A DNA stretch of 64,000 nt from Sulfurovum sp965602275 (GTDB lineage Bacteria > Campylobacterota > Campylobacteria > Campylobacterales > Sulfurovaceae), in the NCBI GenBank assembly GCA_965602275.1, contig CBFCXZ010000003.1, positions 1 through 64,000 of the forward strand, in the 5' to 3' direction. Every line of letters starts with the position of its first letter. Positions within the stretch are counted from its first letter, which is position 1. The notes under the pieces were generated by a model. The model was given only the letters and a program-made list of their open reading frames with translations. It was not told the DNA's origin and made no database searches. Position numbers and translations under genes: made by a program. Below, one piece after another: positions 1-8,695 of the stretch.

Positions 1-1
1 A

Positions 2-61
2 ACTTATTCTAAAACCATCAAATCTTTGCACATTGCAGTATACGATGAAAAAAACATCTAG
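2..61 (+). CDS. possible 3' end of a gene cut by the window edge
   Basis: One frame is open from the window edge for 19 codons, ending HIAVYDEKNI and a TAG stop. It could be the C-terminus of a gene lying mostly outside the window. It is too short to recognise and could be chance. The rest of the stretch up to 248 holds a TATAAT-like box near 103 and the AAAGGAA ribosome site of the next gene, and nothing else I can name. Confidence 0.25.
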   Translation, partial: TYSKTIKSLHIAVYDEKNI

Positions 62-248
62 GCAATAGATCGAGATCCTTTTGTCGATAAAGGAGGAAAG
101 TTGTATAATAATTGGAAACTCCGGCAAGCAAACAAGTTTCTTTTGAAAAGAGATTTTTGGTTTGACTGTTTTTGCAGGCTTATATTACATTTTTATCAAG
201 CCCGCGAGTTTCACTCCGCATAGGCAGATTAAAGTGTAAAGGAATACG

Positions 249-1622
249 ATGCTTTCGAAGAACAGAACGAAAAGAGAGGAGTTTTTAACACCCTCTTATG
301 CCAGCAGAGTGATGACCGAGCCTATCCCGAAAAACTTCCTTCCAAAAAACCAGATGACGGCGAATCAGGCTTATGATCTCATCCATGATGAGTTAATGCT
401 TGATGGTAACGCCAAGCTCAATCTGGCGACATTTGTAACGACATGGATGGAACCGGCTGCAGAAAAACTGATGGTGGAAACATTTGACAAAAATATGATC
501 GACAAAGATGAGTACCCGCAAACTGCGGAGATAGAAGCGCGGTGCGTCCGTATAGTCTCAAATCTTTTCAATGCTCCTGATGATAGCATCGGTGCGTCAT
601 CGATCGGTTCCAGCGAAGCAGTCATGCTTGCGGGCATGGCATTTAAATGGAAGTGGAAAAAATACCGGATAGAACATAACAAACCCGCCGATAAACCCAA
701 CCTTGTTCTGGGCGCCAATGTTCAAATCGTCTGGGAGAAGTTCTGCCGCTACTGGGAGATAGAGCCCCGTTATATTCCCATGGAGAAAGGGCGGTATGTC
801 ATCACACCCGAAGAAGTAGTCCAACATTGTGATGAGAACACCATCGGCGTGGTCGCCATTTTAGGTACGACTTTTACGGGTGAATTTGAGCCCATCGAAG
901 CGATCAACGATGCACTGGCACAACTCAATGCAGAAAAATCCTGGGAGATCCCGCTTCATGTCGATGCAGCCAGTGGCGGGTTTGTCGCGCCGTTTCTGCA
1001 TCCTGATCTAGCGTGGGACTTCAGACTCTCGGAAGTCAAATCCATCAATGTCTCGGGACATAAATACGGTTTGGTCTATCCGGGCATTGGTTTTGTTGTC
1101 TGGAAACATCATGATGACCTGCCCAAAGAGTTGATTTTTCATGTCAACTACCTTGGCGGAGACGTGCCGACATTCACATTGAATTTTTCACGCCCAGGAA
1201 ATCAGGTGGTCGCACAATACTATAACTTTTTACGTCTAGGCCGCGAAGGCTATACCGATATTATGAAAGCACTTCAGGCAACGGCGATGCATCTCTCTTC
1301 CAATATTGCAAAAATGGCACCGTTTGAACTGATCAGCAACGGGGAGAGTGAGCCTGTTTTTGCCTTTAAACTTCGTGATGAGATCAGTAAATACAATGTG
1401 TTCAACATTTCGGACAAGCTTCGTGAAAAAGGATGGCAGGTTCCGGCTTATACCATGCCCGAACATGCCGAAGATGTTGCGGTGCTTCGCATAGTGGTCA
1501 GAGAAGGTTTCAGTCATGATATGGCCGATATGCTGCTGACAGATATCAAGAGAGCAGTTGAGTATTTTGAAAAACTGCCGATCACGCTGGAAAGTTCCAG
1601 CCATGCCGGCTTTGCCCATTAA
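249..1622 (+). CDS. gadB: glutamate decarboxylase (GadA/GadB type)
   Basis: PLP enzyme converting glutamate to GABA and CO2 while consuming a proton, the core of GABA-type acid resistance. The 457 residues are close to the usual ~466. The N-terminus has the family's PSYASR and FLP segments, the cofactor region reads HVDAASGGFVAP, and the Schiff-base lysine is K272 in SGHKYG. The protein ends in a histidine (SHAGFAH). E. coli GadB uses a near-terminal histidine for pH autoinhibition, so the same is possible here by inference. AAAGGAA lies just before the ATG. It is followed after 31 bases by an amidase and then a broken MFS gene. No GadC-type glutamate/GABA antiporter is visible. Base composition is GC-richer than most of the window, which suggests acquisition. 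Family assignment is firm. Confidence 0.93.
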   Translation: MLSKNRTKREEFLTPSYASRVMTEPIPKNFLPKNQMTANQAYDLIHDELMLDGNAKLNLATFVTTWMEPAAEKLMVETFDKNMIDKDEYPQTAEIEARCVRIVSNLFNAPDDSIGASSIGSSEAVMLAGMAFKWKWKKYRIEHNKPADKPNLVLGANVQIVWEKFCRYWEIEPRYIPMEKGRYVITPEEVVQHCDENTIGVVAILGTTFTGEFEPIEAINDALAQLNAEKSWEIPLHVDAASGGFVAPFLHPDLAWDFRLSEVKSINVSGHKYGLVYPGIGFVVWKHHDDLPKELIFHVNYLGGDVPTFTLNFSRPGNQVVAQYYNFLRLGREGYTDIMKALQATAMHLSSNIAKMAPFELISNGESEPVFAFKLRDEISKYNVFNISDKLREKGWQVPAYTMPEHAEDVAVLRIVVREGFSHDMADMLLTDIKRAVEYFEKLPITLESSSHAGFAH

Positions 1623-1653
1623 TTTTCAACCTAAATCTATAAAGGATACATAG

Positions 1654-2691
1654 ATGAACACTCAAAAAACACCACCATTAATTAAAAGCAGTCTGAAGGG
1701 AAAAAAGCCGCCAAAAAAAGGTCAAGGTATACGCGTTGCGATTTATCAAGGAGGTGGTCTTGTGGGGAACAAAAAAGCGATTAAGCATAATTTGAATAAT
1801 TTGAAAAAGTGGGCCAAAATGGCATTGGATCATAGAGCACAGATCATTGTGCTTCCCGAACTGTTTCTGTCAGGATACAACATTCGTTTGTCCGATAGGG
1901 AGAGTGTGGCGTTAACACAGTCCCAGGTGCTGAAAAAAATTACGCCTATTGCAAAGAAGAACAACATCGCTATCGTGTGCCCCTATCCCGAAGTAGAAAA
2001 GGCTTCAGAAGAGAAGAAGTATTATGATGCCATGGTCATGGTCAGTAAAAAAGGCAAATTGCTAAAAAATTACCGTAAAACACACCTGTGGGGTATTAAC
2101 GAGAAGAAAAACTGGCATTTCGGCTATGTCGGAAATCCCGAGGATGCCTACGAAGTCAAAAAGGTCAACGGGATCAACATAGGTCTTTTAAACTGTTATG
2201 AAGCCGAGTTTCCGGAACTTTCCAGAATTTTAAAACTCAAAGGTGCGCAGATGATCCTGATTCCTACGGCAGCCGATGTCGGAACCTGCAATGATCAGGG
2301 CGTATGGCAGAAATGGGCGTATCCCGATATTTCCAAAACGGCCATACCGGGAAGCGCGTACCAAAATGGTCTGTTCGTCGCGTATGCGAACCATTCGCTT
2401 TTTGAGTTCAGGGCAGATGATAATTCGCTTGCAGGAGTCTATCTGGGCAACAGCACGATCGCCAATCCAAACGGTGAGATCATGGTAGCTGCTGAGAACA
2501 TTGAAACGCTTCTGCTTGCAGACTGTTATCCAGATGATGCCTATCCTACCCACCCGTTTGGAGAGAGTGCTTATCTCGAAGACAGAAGACCGGAACTTTA
2601 TTCACAATTGACCAGGATGAAGACAACAAAAGCCAATGGAGATACATTCTCCTATCCGAAAGATCCGGATCAATATTATCACGATAAATGA
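1654..2691 (+). CDS. carbon-nitrogen hydrolase (nitrilase-superfamily amidase)
   Basis: A 345-residue member of the nitrilase superfamily, which hydrolyses amide or nitrile C-N bonds with a Glu-Lys-Cys triad. All three residues are visible: E69 in LPELFLSGYN, K142 in NYRKTHLWG and C181 in LNCYEAEFPE. It does not resemble AmiE or AmiF closely. The pattern is nearer to R-amidase or carbamoylputrescine-amidase-like members, so the substrate is open. It lies 31 bases after gadB, and its TGA overlaps the ATG of the next gene (ATGA), so the three were built as an operon. A link to GABA or polyamine amides is inferred from position only. Confidence 0.85.
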   Translation: MNTQKTPPLIKSSLKGKKPPKKGQGIRVAIYQGGGLVGNKKAIKHNLNNLKKWAKMALDHRAQIIVLPELFLSGYNIRLSDRESVALTQSQVLKKITPIAKKNNIAIVCPYPEVEKASEEKKYYDAMVMVSKKGKLLKNYRKTHLWGINEKKNWHFGYVGNPEDAYEVKKVNGINIGLLNCYEAEFPELSRILKLKGAQMILIPTAADVGTCNDQGVWQKWAYPDISKTAIPGSAYQNGLFVAYANHSLFEFRADDNSLAGVYLGNSTIANPNGEIMVAAENIETLLLADCYPDDAYPTHPFGESAYLEDRRPELYSQLTRMKTTKANGDTFSYPKDPDQYYHDK

Positions 2692-3944
2692 TGAATGAAC
2701 CAATAAATTCAACACCATTAACGAAATCAGCAAAACCGAATCGTTTAGAAAGCGAACGGGTTTTTTGGCTGATGTTTGCGCTGGCAGTCCTTAGCTGGGT
2801 CTCGATCAAGATGGTTCTTCCTGCTCTGCCGGGCCTGGCCGATGCTTTGCACACCAGCAGCAGTAGTGTGAAGCTGTCCGTTTCAATCTATCTCATCTTT
2901 TTTGCATTTTCTCAACCTGTATGGGGTGCAATCATACAAAAAATTGGTTGCCGGCGTACGCTGTATTATAGTCTCATCATTACCTTGCTCGGTTCATTCA
3001 TTGCAATGGTTTCATTTGATCTGCCTCTCTATATTGCAGGCCAGACACTTGAAGGTATCGGCATGGGAGCATCCGGGCCGATTTCGCGAACACTTCTGGT
3101 GAATTATTTCGATCGTAAAACACTCTCTGCGCGTATCGGTATTATCAGTGGTACGGCTGCCACCATGCCTGCTCTGGCACCTATCTTTGCCGGATATTTG
3201 CTGCTCTGGATAAACTGGCAGGCGATTTTCGGAACTTTTTTTCTTATGACCGCTATATTATTTTACTTTATCCATCGTCTGCTTCCCCAAAGCATTAGTA
3301 GCGTTACGGATCAGAAGGAACTCACTGCTGTAGAGATTCTCAAAACTAACTTTGCAATCTTGAGACAGAGTGCATTTTGGGGCTACACTTTTCCCTATGC
3401 CATGTCGATCGGTGGACTGCTTGGTTACTACTCCGCAATGCCGTTTTGGTATCATGTGCAGCTTCATATACCATAACACAATTTTGCTTATTTCGCAGTA
3501 CCGACAGTCGGAATGTATGTTTTCGGGCTGCTGGTTTCGGGATGGCTCATTAAGAAAAACAGCATTGAATCCATCATAATGTACGGTGCATCGATCTCCG
3601 TCGCTGTCACGTTTTTTGCTCTGGTTTTGGCTTTTTTTAACACTGCTGCCATCATCAGCATCGTTGTTATCATGAGCCTGTTTGGATTCTCTGCCGGTTT
3701 GATTTCACCCAATTCAAATGCAGGTGTCCTGGTGCATTTCAAACAGCTGGCAGCACCGACATCCGCATTGGTAGCGTTGATTGTTTTTGGAAGTGCATCG
3801 CTCACTTCTGCCATCGCTATGAATATACGTATCGACGAGACGCTTTGGGTACTTGTTGCCTATCTGGGTACGTTATCGGTCATTTCTTTGATCGCAAGTT
3901 ATTTCTGGATATGGCTTCCCTCTCTGAAAAGAGGCGCACTATGA
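2688..3944 (+). pseudogene. MFS drug-efflux transporter (Bcr/CflA type), interrupted by an in-frame stop
   Basis: The first 262 codons (to 3476) encode the N-terminal part of an MFS permease, with a LPALPGLADAL start region and about seven or eight membrane segments. A TAA at 3474-3476 interrupts it. The same frame then runs on without a shift as membrane-protein sequence (NFAYFAVPTVGMYVFGLL onward) to 3944. The whole, about 418 codons, is a normal Bcr/CflA length. One base change (GAA or CAA to TAA) explains it. The internal ATG at 3513 has no convincing ribosome site, so independent translation of the second half is unlikely. The start overlaps the amidase stop by ATGA. It may be a true pseudogene, a sequencing error or readthrough. 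Confidence 0.85.
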
Positions 3945-4075
3945 CTTGTATACCTAATAAAAAGTTCAATCTGTATATCAAGTGTGGATACCATTTAGGT
4001 TTAGTGGCCAGTGCAAAAAGTCTGCATCTTCGGTCTGCTATTCGTGCTTAACTCTCTGTGTGCTAAAATACGTGG

Positions 4076-4081
4076 TATAAT
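4076..4081 (+). promoter_or_regulatory. putative -10 box before the AEC transporter
   Basis: A TATAAT hexamer lies 70 bases before the GTG start at 4152, in the 207-base gap after the broken MFS gene. I see no good -35 at normal spacing, which is common in Campylobacterota promoters. Confidence 0.4.
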
Positions 4082-4151
4082 TGAGGCGAAATAGCAGTCG
4101 ATTCTGGGCAGGGAGAGTGCGCGGAATCGGTTCTCAAAAAGGAGAAAAACA

Positions 4152-5108
4152 GTGGATATGTATGGAAAAATAGTTATATCGATCGCGATTTTGATGGGCG
4201 TTATCCTGATTGCTGTACTGCTGAGGAGTGTAGGACTGATCAAGGAGGATCATGGGAAGCTTTTTGCAGACTTGGTGACCCACGTGACGTTGCCCGCACT
4301 TGTGTTTTCTTCTCTCTCGCATGCGACGATCTACCCGGAGTATGTCCTGCTGGCTCTTTTAATGATAGCCGCTGAGTTGATATCTCTGGTTCTGGCATGG
4401 GCAATAGGTAGAAGGCTGCGTCTTGAAAATGCCCAAATGGGTGCTTTTATGCTTACATCGGCATTTGGCAGTTCTTCGTTTTTGGGGTATGTGCTGATTT
4501 CACAGGTATTTCCGGGTAATGTTGATGCAATGACGGAGGCGGTGATTATCTCCGAAGTCGGACTTGTCCCGGTCCTCTTTACGGTTGGTACGATGGTTGC
4601 CATCTATTACGGTAGAACTGATCTTGATAGCAGAGGAAGGCTCCTGGCCACTACGGGTTTTTTCAAATCACCGCTATTTTTCTCCCTTGTTTCAGGGGTA
4701 CTCTGGTCGACACTGCAACTACCCGTGGAGGGTACGCTGATCACCCCTATATTCCACTTTCTGGGAGTGCTCTCTTCTGCCAATACCTTTCTGGTGGCAA
4801 TGACGGTCGGTGTACTGCTGCACTTTTCGGGTATGCGTGCGATCGCATGGTTGGTACTGTTCGCGGTCTTGATCAAATTGATCCTCAAACCGCTGATGGT
4901 CTGGGTGCCGACACTGGCTATGGATCTGCAGGATTGGCAAATGCAGGTACTCATACTGGAAGCTGCAATGCCTTCAGCCCTATTGACCGTGGTGTTTGCC
5001 AAAACTTATGGATGCGATGCTAAGTTGGCTTCCAAGCTTATCTTTGCGACCCTTGTTGCCAGCGGCGTCACCATCATTGTAATATTTGGCGTATTGGTGG
5101 GCGGATAG
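4152..5108 (+). CDS. AEC-family (auxin efflux carrier-like) permease
   Basis: A 318-residue integral membrane protein with about ten hydrophobic segments in two halves, typical of the AEC family that exports or exchanges organic acids such as malate. The family's VTLPALVF motif is near residue 45, and the second half carries the LEAAMPSALLTVVFAKTYG segment usual near the C-terminus. GGAG at 4141-4144 sits seven bases before a GTG at 4152 and thirteen before an ATG at 4158; I favour GTG. It has its own promoter-like box and shares the higher GC of the gad block. Substrate unknown; malate or another carboxylate is only a family-based guess. Confidence 0.85.
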   Translation: MDMYGKIVISIAILMGVILIAVLLRSVGLIKEDHGKLFADLVTHVTLPALVFSSLSHATIYPEYVLLALLMIAAELISLVLAWAIGRRLRLENAQMGAFMLTSAFGSSSFLGYVLISQVFPGNVDAMTEAVIISEVGLVPVLFTVGTMVAIYYGRTDLDSRGRLLATTGFFKSPLFFSLVSGVLWSTLQLPVEGTLITPIFHFLGVLSSANTFLVAMTVGVLLHFSGMRAIAWLVLFAVLIKLILKPLMVWVPTLAMDLQDWQMQVLILEAAMPSALLTVVFAKTYGCDAKLASKLIFATLVASGVTIIVIFGVLVGG

Positions 5109-5194
5109 CCAGTTTTGATCTGGGATGGTATTGTGTAGTATAAAAAATACGGTTAACATAATAATAAGGGGTTGTAGTGATTCATATAAGGGTC

Positions 5195-5710
5195 CTACCC
5201 TCTCAATAGATGCCCCACACTCTTCATAAAATAAGTCGTAGTCAAAGGTGCAAAAAAATCAAAGGCTTCTTGTGCATCTATGATCTTATCATCCTTCCCT
5301 AAGAAGACTTCAATCGTTGTGCCTCTATCAAGTACTTCTTGTATCTTCCTCTCATCCCATGCGTAAGTAAGTAATGCTTCAAGTTCCTCTTTCGTTCCTA
5401 CTTTTAAATATGCTGATAATTCTGTCTTTGAGGGGTAAGTAACATTGGCTAAAAACTGTTTTACATAAGCTTCTTGTCCTGCTTCAAAGTAGCGTAACTG
5501 TGTACGTATGAAACTAGATTTTTGTGTCTGGAAAAAAGCAGGAGAGAGAAGAATGAGTCTGTCTATACGTTCTTTGCTTTCATACACATATTCAAAAGCC
5601 TTTTGCGCACCATAGCTGAAACCTGCTACACATAATTCACTTTGAATAAGATATTCCCAAAAGAGTTCTTCTTCTTTTTGAAGAGAAAAACCGTTAAAGT
5701 ATTTAGACAT
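5195..5710 (-). CDS. bioV: pimeloyl-ACP methyl ester esterase BioV
   Basis: A small 171-residue alpha/beta-hydrolase. BioV of Helicobacter cleaves pimeloyl-ACP methyl ester at the end of the BioC-type pimelate pathway of biotin synthesis. Visible features match it: the short FNGFS start, nucleophile S32 in AGFSYGA, an acid in GKDDKI near residue 140, and H167 in SVGHLL near the C-terminus. The protein lacks the lid domain of larger BioH enzymes, as BioV does. Its ATG overlaps the stop of the upstream ftsH-like gene by one base, so it is the last gene of the operon. Other bio genes are not in the window. Confidence 0.8.
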   Translation of the reverse strand: MSKYFNGFSLQKEEELFWEYLIQSELCVAGFSYGAQKAFEYVYESKERIDRLILLSPAFFQTQKSSFIRTQLRYFEAGQEAYVKQFLANVTYPSKTELSAYLKVGTKEELEALLTYAWDERKIQEVLDRGTTIEVFLGKDDKIIDAQEAFDFFAPLTTTYFMKSVGHLLRG

Positions 5711-7383
5711 TAAAATATCTCGCGCAGTATCTCTTTACATTCATCATGTGTAATGTTTTCATAGGACAAAAGATAGTTAGAAACTTCAGAAAGTGCTTTT
5801 TCCAATGTCTTTAAAAGAGTAGTTACCTCTGAAACAGAATCTCTTAAAAGCTCCTCTTCCTGGAGGGGTGTCACGATAAAGTTATCACTCATGGCGTACT
5901 CATAAATGACTTTTCTCACGAGCTCTTTAGCAAGCATGATATCTGCACGTGCGTTGGTAAACTGTTCGTTATAGTGTATCTTTGTTGCGATGCTTCCCGC
6001 CAAATAGACTTTGATCCTGTTAAGCAGTTTAGAGCGTGAAAGTATCTCATGCTCTTGTGATATGAGTCTTGTGTTGACGATACCTATCTTCTCAAACTCA
6101 ACATCTAACCAAGTTGCAATGACTGCTTTTGCCCCCTGATAGACTGCCTGTATCTCCCGTTCTTTCTCTGTGAAACTCAGTATTTTGCGTTTTCCGGAGA
6201 GAACTTTCTCCTTCACTGCATCAAAGTCAGAAGTCTCAACTATGGTACGCCCTTCTCTCATAGCAAAAATGGCTGCTTCATTCGTAAGTGTATCGAGTGC
6301 TGCAGAGTTAAAACCGACAGTCATACGTGCTACTTGTGCTATGTTCACCTGGTTAGGTTTGTGTGCCAAATAGAGTTCTAATGTCTTAGTTCTGTCTTCC
6401 AGGTCTGGAAGTGAAATATGTATACGCCTGTCAAAACGCCCTGCTCTAAGCAGTGCTTCATCAAGCATTTCTATTTTATTTGTTGCACCTATGACGATGA
6501 CCCCCGAACTATCTTCAAAACCATCCATTTCGGTAAGTAGCTGGTTGAGTGTTGCTTCTCTCTCATCATTTCTAAACTCACCACGACTTTTACCTACAGC
6601 ATCGATCTCATCAATAAAAATAATACTTGGTGCCATCTGCTTGGCTTTCTTGAAAAGTTCACTGACCCTTTTTGCTCCCATACCCACATAAATGTATACA
6701 AAAGAAGCCCCACTTTGGTAAAAGAAAGGTACACCTGCTTCACCTGCTACAGCTTTAGAAATAAGGGTTTTCCCTACACCTGGAGGTCCGACAAGCAATA
6801 CCCCTTTAGGAAGGCGGATATCCAGGTCACGATATTTCTGTGGTTCTCTAAGAAAATCGATGATCTCTTCAAGCTCCTCTTTGACATCTTTGATACCTGC
6901 AACATCGGCAAAGGTTACATTTGAAGAAAGTGCCTGTACAGGGTCACTGCTATCTACATTATCAGCTCTGTTTACAGATCTTATTTGTCTGAGTTGTTCT
7001 AGTTTACTCTGTTTAATAAATCTATAGAGCAGTCCAAAAGCGCCAAGTATGATAAGCAAAGATAAAATATCATAAATATAGCTACTATCCCCGGTTACTT
7101 CTACAGGATATTTGGTAAAAAAGGCCGTTTTATTGATAGCATCTTTATAGATCTTATAGCTGTCATCTGCTGTTCTGAGACGGATATACTCTCCATCTAC
7201 GATCACTTTTTGTATTTTATCTTGACTGTAGAGGCTGTTTGCCTGTTTATGTGTAATGAGCTGGTCAGTATCTCGAAGTATTCCAAAAGCAAGAAGTCCT
7301 ACAAAGACTACAAGCAAGGATATAATGATCTTTATATTTTTGCCATTAATTGCTCTGGGCTTAAAGTTTAGCTTTGTTTCCAT
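5710..7383 (-). CDS. FtsH-like AAA+ membrane ATPase without the HEXXH protease motif
   Basis: Architecture is FtsH: a membrane segment near residues 15-37, a periplasmic stretch, a second segment near 105-125, then an AAA module with Walker A GPPGVGKT (about residue 200), Walker B IIFIDEIDA and the second region of homology RAGRFDRR. The zinc protease site, HEAGH in active FtsH, reads YQGAK near residue 415, so both histidines and the glutamate are gone. The third-ligand aspartate (RADIMLA) remains. The ATPase should work while proteolysis should not. At 557 residues it is shorter than FtsH (~640). The likely start is the ATG at 7383, within the end of mtaB; a frame extension to 7440 is not needed. 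It probably corresponds to H. pylori HP0286. Confidence 0.85.
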   Translation of the reverse strand: METKLNFKPRAINGKNIKIIISLLVVFVGLLAFGILRDTDQLITHKQANSLYSQDKIQKVIVDGEYIRLRTADDSYKIYKDAINKTAFFTKYPVEVTGDSSYIYDILSLLIILGAFGLLYRFIKQSKLEQLRQIRSVNRADNVDSSDPVQALSSNVTFADVAGIKDVKEELEEIIDFLREPQKYRDLDIRLPKGVLLVGPPGVGKTLISKAVAGEAGVPFFYQSGASFVYIYVGMGAKRVSELFKKAKQMAPSIIFIDEIDAVGKSRGEFRNDEREATLNQLLTEMDGFEDSSGVIVIGATNKIEMLDEALLRAGRFDRRIHISLPDLEDRTKTLELYLAHKPNQVNIAQVARMTVGFNSAALDTLTNEAAIFAMREGRTIVETSDFDAVKEKVLSGKRKILSFTEKEREIQAVYQGAKAVIATWLDVEFEKIGIVNTRLISQEHEILSRSKLLNRIKVYLAGSIATKIHYNEQFTNARADIMLAKELVRKVIYEYAMSDNFIVTPLQEEELLRDSVSEVTTLLKTLEKALSEVSNYLLSYENITHDECKEILREIF

Positions 7384-8617
7384 CACTGGTGACCTCCACG
7401 TTATTGAGTAGAACCCAGTTAGAACTGAGATCTTCTTCACTTTGAATTTCTACTTTGTTAAAATACTGATCAAATCCATGATAGACACCATTTTTACCAT
7501 TTTCAAACAGAACTTCAAGGTTTTCTGTATGGTCTCTTCTAAAGGCAAAGTTTTTTGCCTTAATAAGTTCAGTAAGCTCACGATGACGCTCTTTGGCAAT
7601 GTTCCCTCTTACTTCCGGTTTCATTGTAGCAGAAACAGTGTTGTCACGTTTTGAGTAAGAGAAAGCATGTACATGTGTGAGAGGAAGTTCTTTGACTCTA
7701 TCCATCGCTTCAGACCACTCTTTTTCATCTTCACCCGGATGTCCTACAATATAGTCTGTACCCAAAGCATAACCTTTGCTTGCTATCTTATGAAACAGTT
7801 CCAGATCTGTTTTGTAACTATTGCGTCTGTTCATAAATTCTAACATTTTATCGCTGGTATGCTGTAAAGCGATGTGTAAGTGCTTCGCCATCCAAGGCTC
7901 AGAAAGCAGTTCCATGAACTCATCATCTATCTGTATAGGCTCCAGACTTCCAATACGTATACGTCTTACACCACGTATATAACTCATTTTTTTAAGCAGT
8001 TTTGCCATTGAAGTATTATGGTCTTGTCCATAACTTCCGACATTGGTTCCGGTAAGGATAAACTCTCCAAAACCATTGGCAGCAAGTTTGCTGATCTGCT
8101 CCAGGATAGTCTCTTCTCTATGAGATCTGGCATCACCACGAACAGCAGGGATGATACAGTAAGAGCATCTAAAGTCACAGCCCTCTTGTATCTTGATGAA
8201 TGCCCTGCTTTTACCTACGAACTCCTCTACAATGGTAGAGTCAATATGTTTAAGGTCACCTATCTGATAAAAGGGCTCATCGATCTTAAGTATCTCATTG
8301 ATCTTCTCTTTTTCCGAGTGTCCCATAACACCAAAGACTTTTTTATCTTCAAAAAGCCCCTCACCTTTTGAGTGTGAACCACAACCTGCCAAGACTACCT
8401 TGGCATCAGGATTTTTACGTTTCATAGAAGCGATATAATTACGTACAGAAGAGTCTGCACCGTTGGTAACGGTACAGGAGTTCACGACAATGATATCACT
8501 GCTGTTTTCATCATCAGAAAGTTCAAATTCACGTAATTTGGACATCATTACCTGGGTATCGAACTGATTGGTTCGACACCCAAAGGTTTTAAAATAAACT
8601 TTTTTACGATTCGGCAT
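7361..8617 (-). CDS. mtaB: tRNA t6A37 methylthiotransferase MtaB
   Basis: Radical-SAM enzyme that adds a methylthio group to t6A at position 37 of tRNAs reading ANN codons. At 418 residues it fits the family. The N-terminal UPF0004 domain begins KVYFKTFGCRTNQFD with its iron-sulfur cysteines (also SCTVTNGA and AGCGSHSKG). The radical-SAM motif CDFRCSYC is near residue 150, followed by GTNVGSYG. The C-terminal TRAM-like region is short. Its 3' end overlaps the ftsH-like start by 23 bases. Start at 8617 is the only one giving the full N-terminal motif. Confidence 0.92.
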   Translation of the reverse strand: MPNRKKVYFKTFGCRTNQFDTQVMMSKLREFELSDDENSSDIIVVNSCTVTNGADSSVRNYIASMKRKNPDAKVVLAGCGSHSKGEGLFEDKKVFGVMGHSEKEKINEILKIDEPFYQIGDLKHIDSTIVEEFVGKSRAFIKIQEGCDFRCSYCIIPAVRGDARSHREETILEQISKLAANGFGEFILTGTNVGSYGQDHNTSMAKLLKKMSYIRGVRRIRIGSLEPIQIDDEFMELLSEPWMAKHLHIALQHTSDKMLEFMNRRNSYKTDLELFHKIASKGYALGTDYIVGHPGEDEKEWSEAMDRVKELPLTHVHAFSYSKRDNTVSATMKPEVRGNIAKERHRELTELIKAKNFAFRRDHTENLEVLFENGKNGVYHGFDQYFNKVEIQSEEDLSSNWVLLNNVEVTSDGNKAKL

Positions 8618-8695
8618 TTAGTGCCTCACTGTATTGAATTTTACATAAATCATTTAGTGATTTATTGCACTGCATTTTAATGCTTGTAATTCTTA

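Noticed and set aside
2902..3102. Open frames overlapping the MFS, amidase and other large genes
   Set aside because: They are shadows of the real coding frames, without ribosome sites or protein-like composition.
3513..3944. Independent 143-residue membrane protein
   Set aside because: Same frame as the interrupted MFS gene and continues its family pattern; no ribosome site at the ATG.
7384..7440. N-terminal extension of the FtsH-like protein
   Set aside because: It lies inside mtaB, adds a non-family sequence, and an ATG at 7383 begins directly before the membrane segment.
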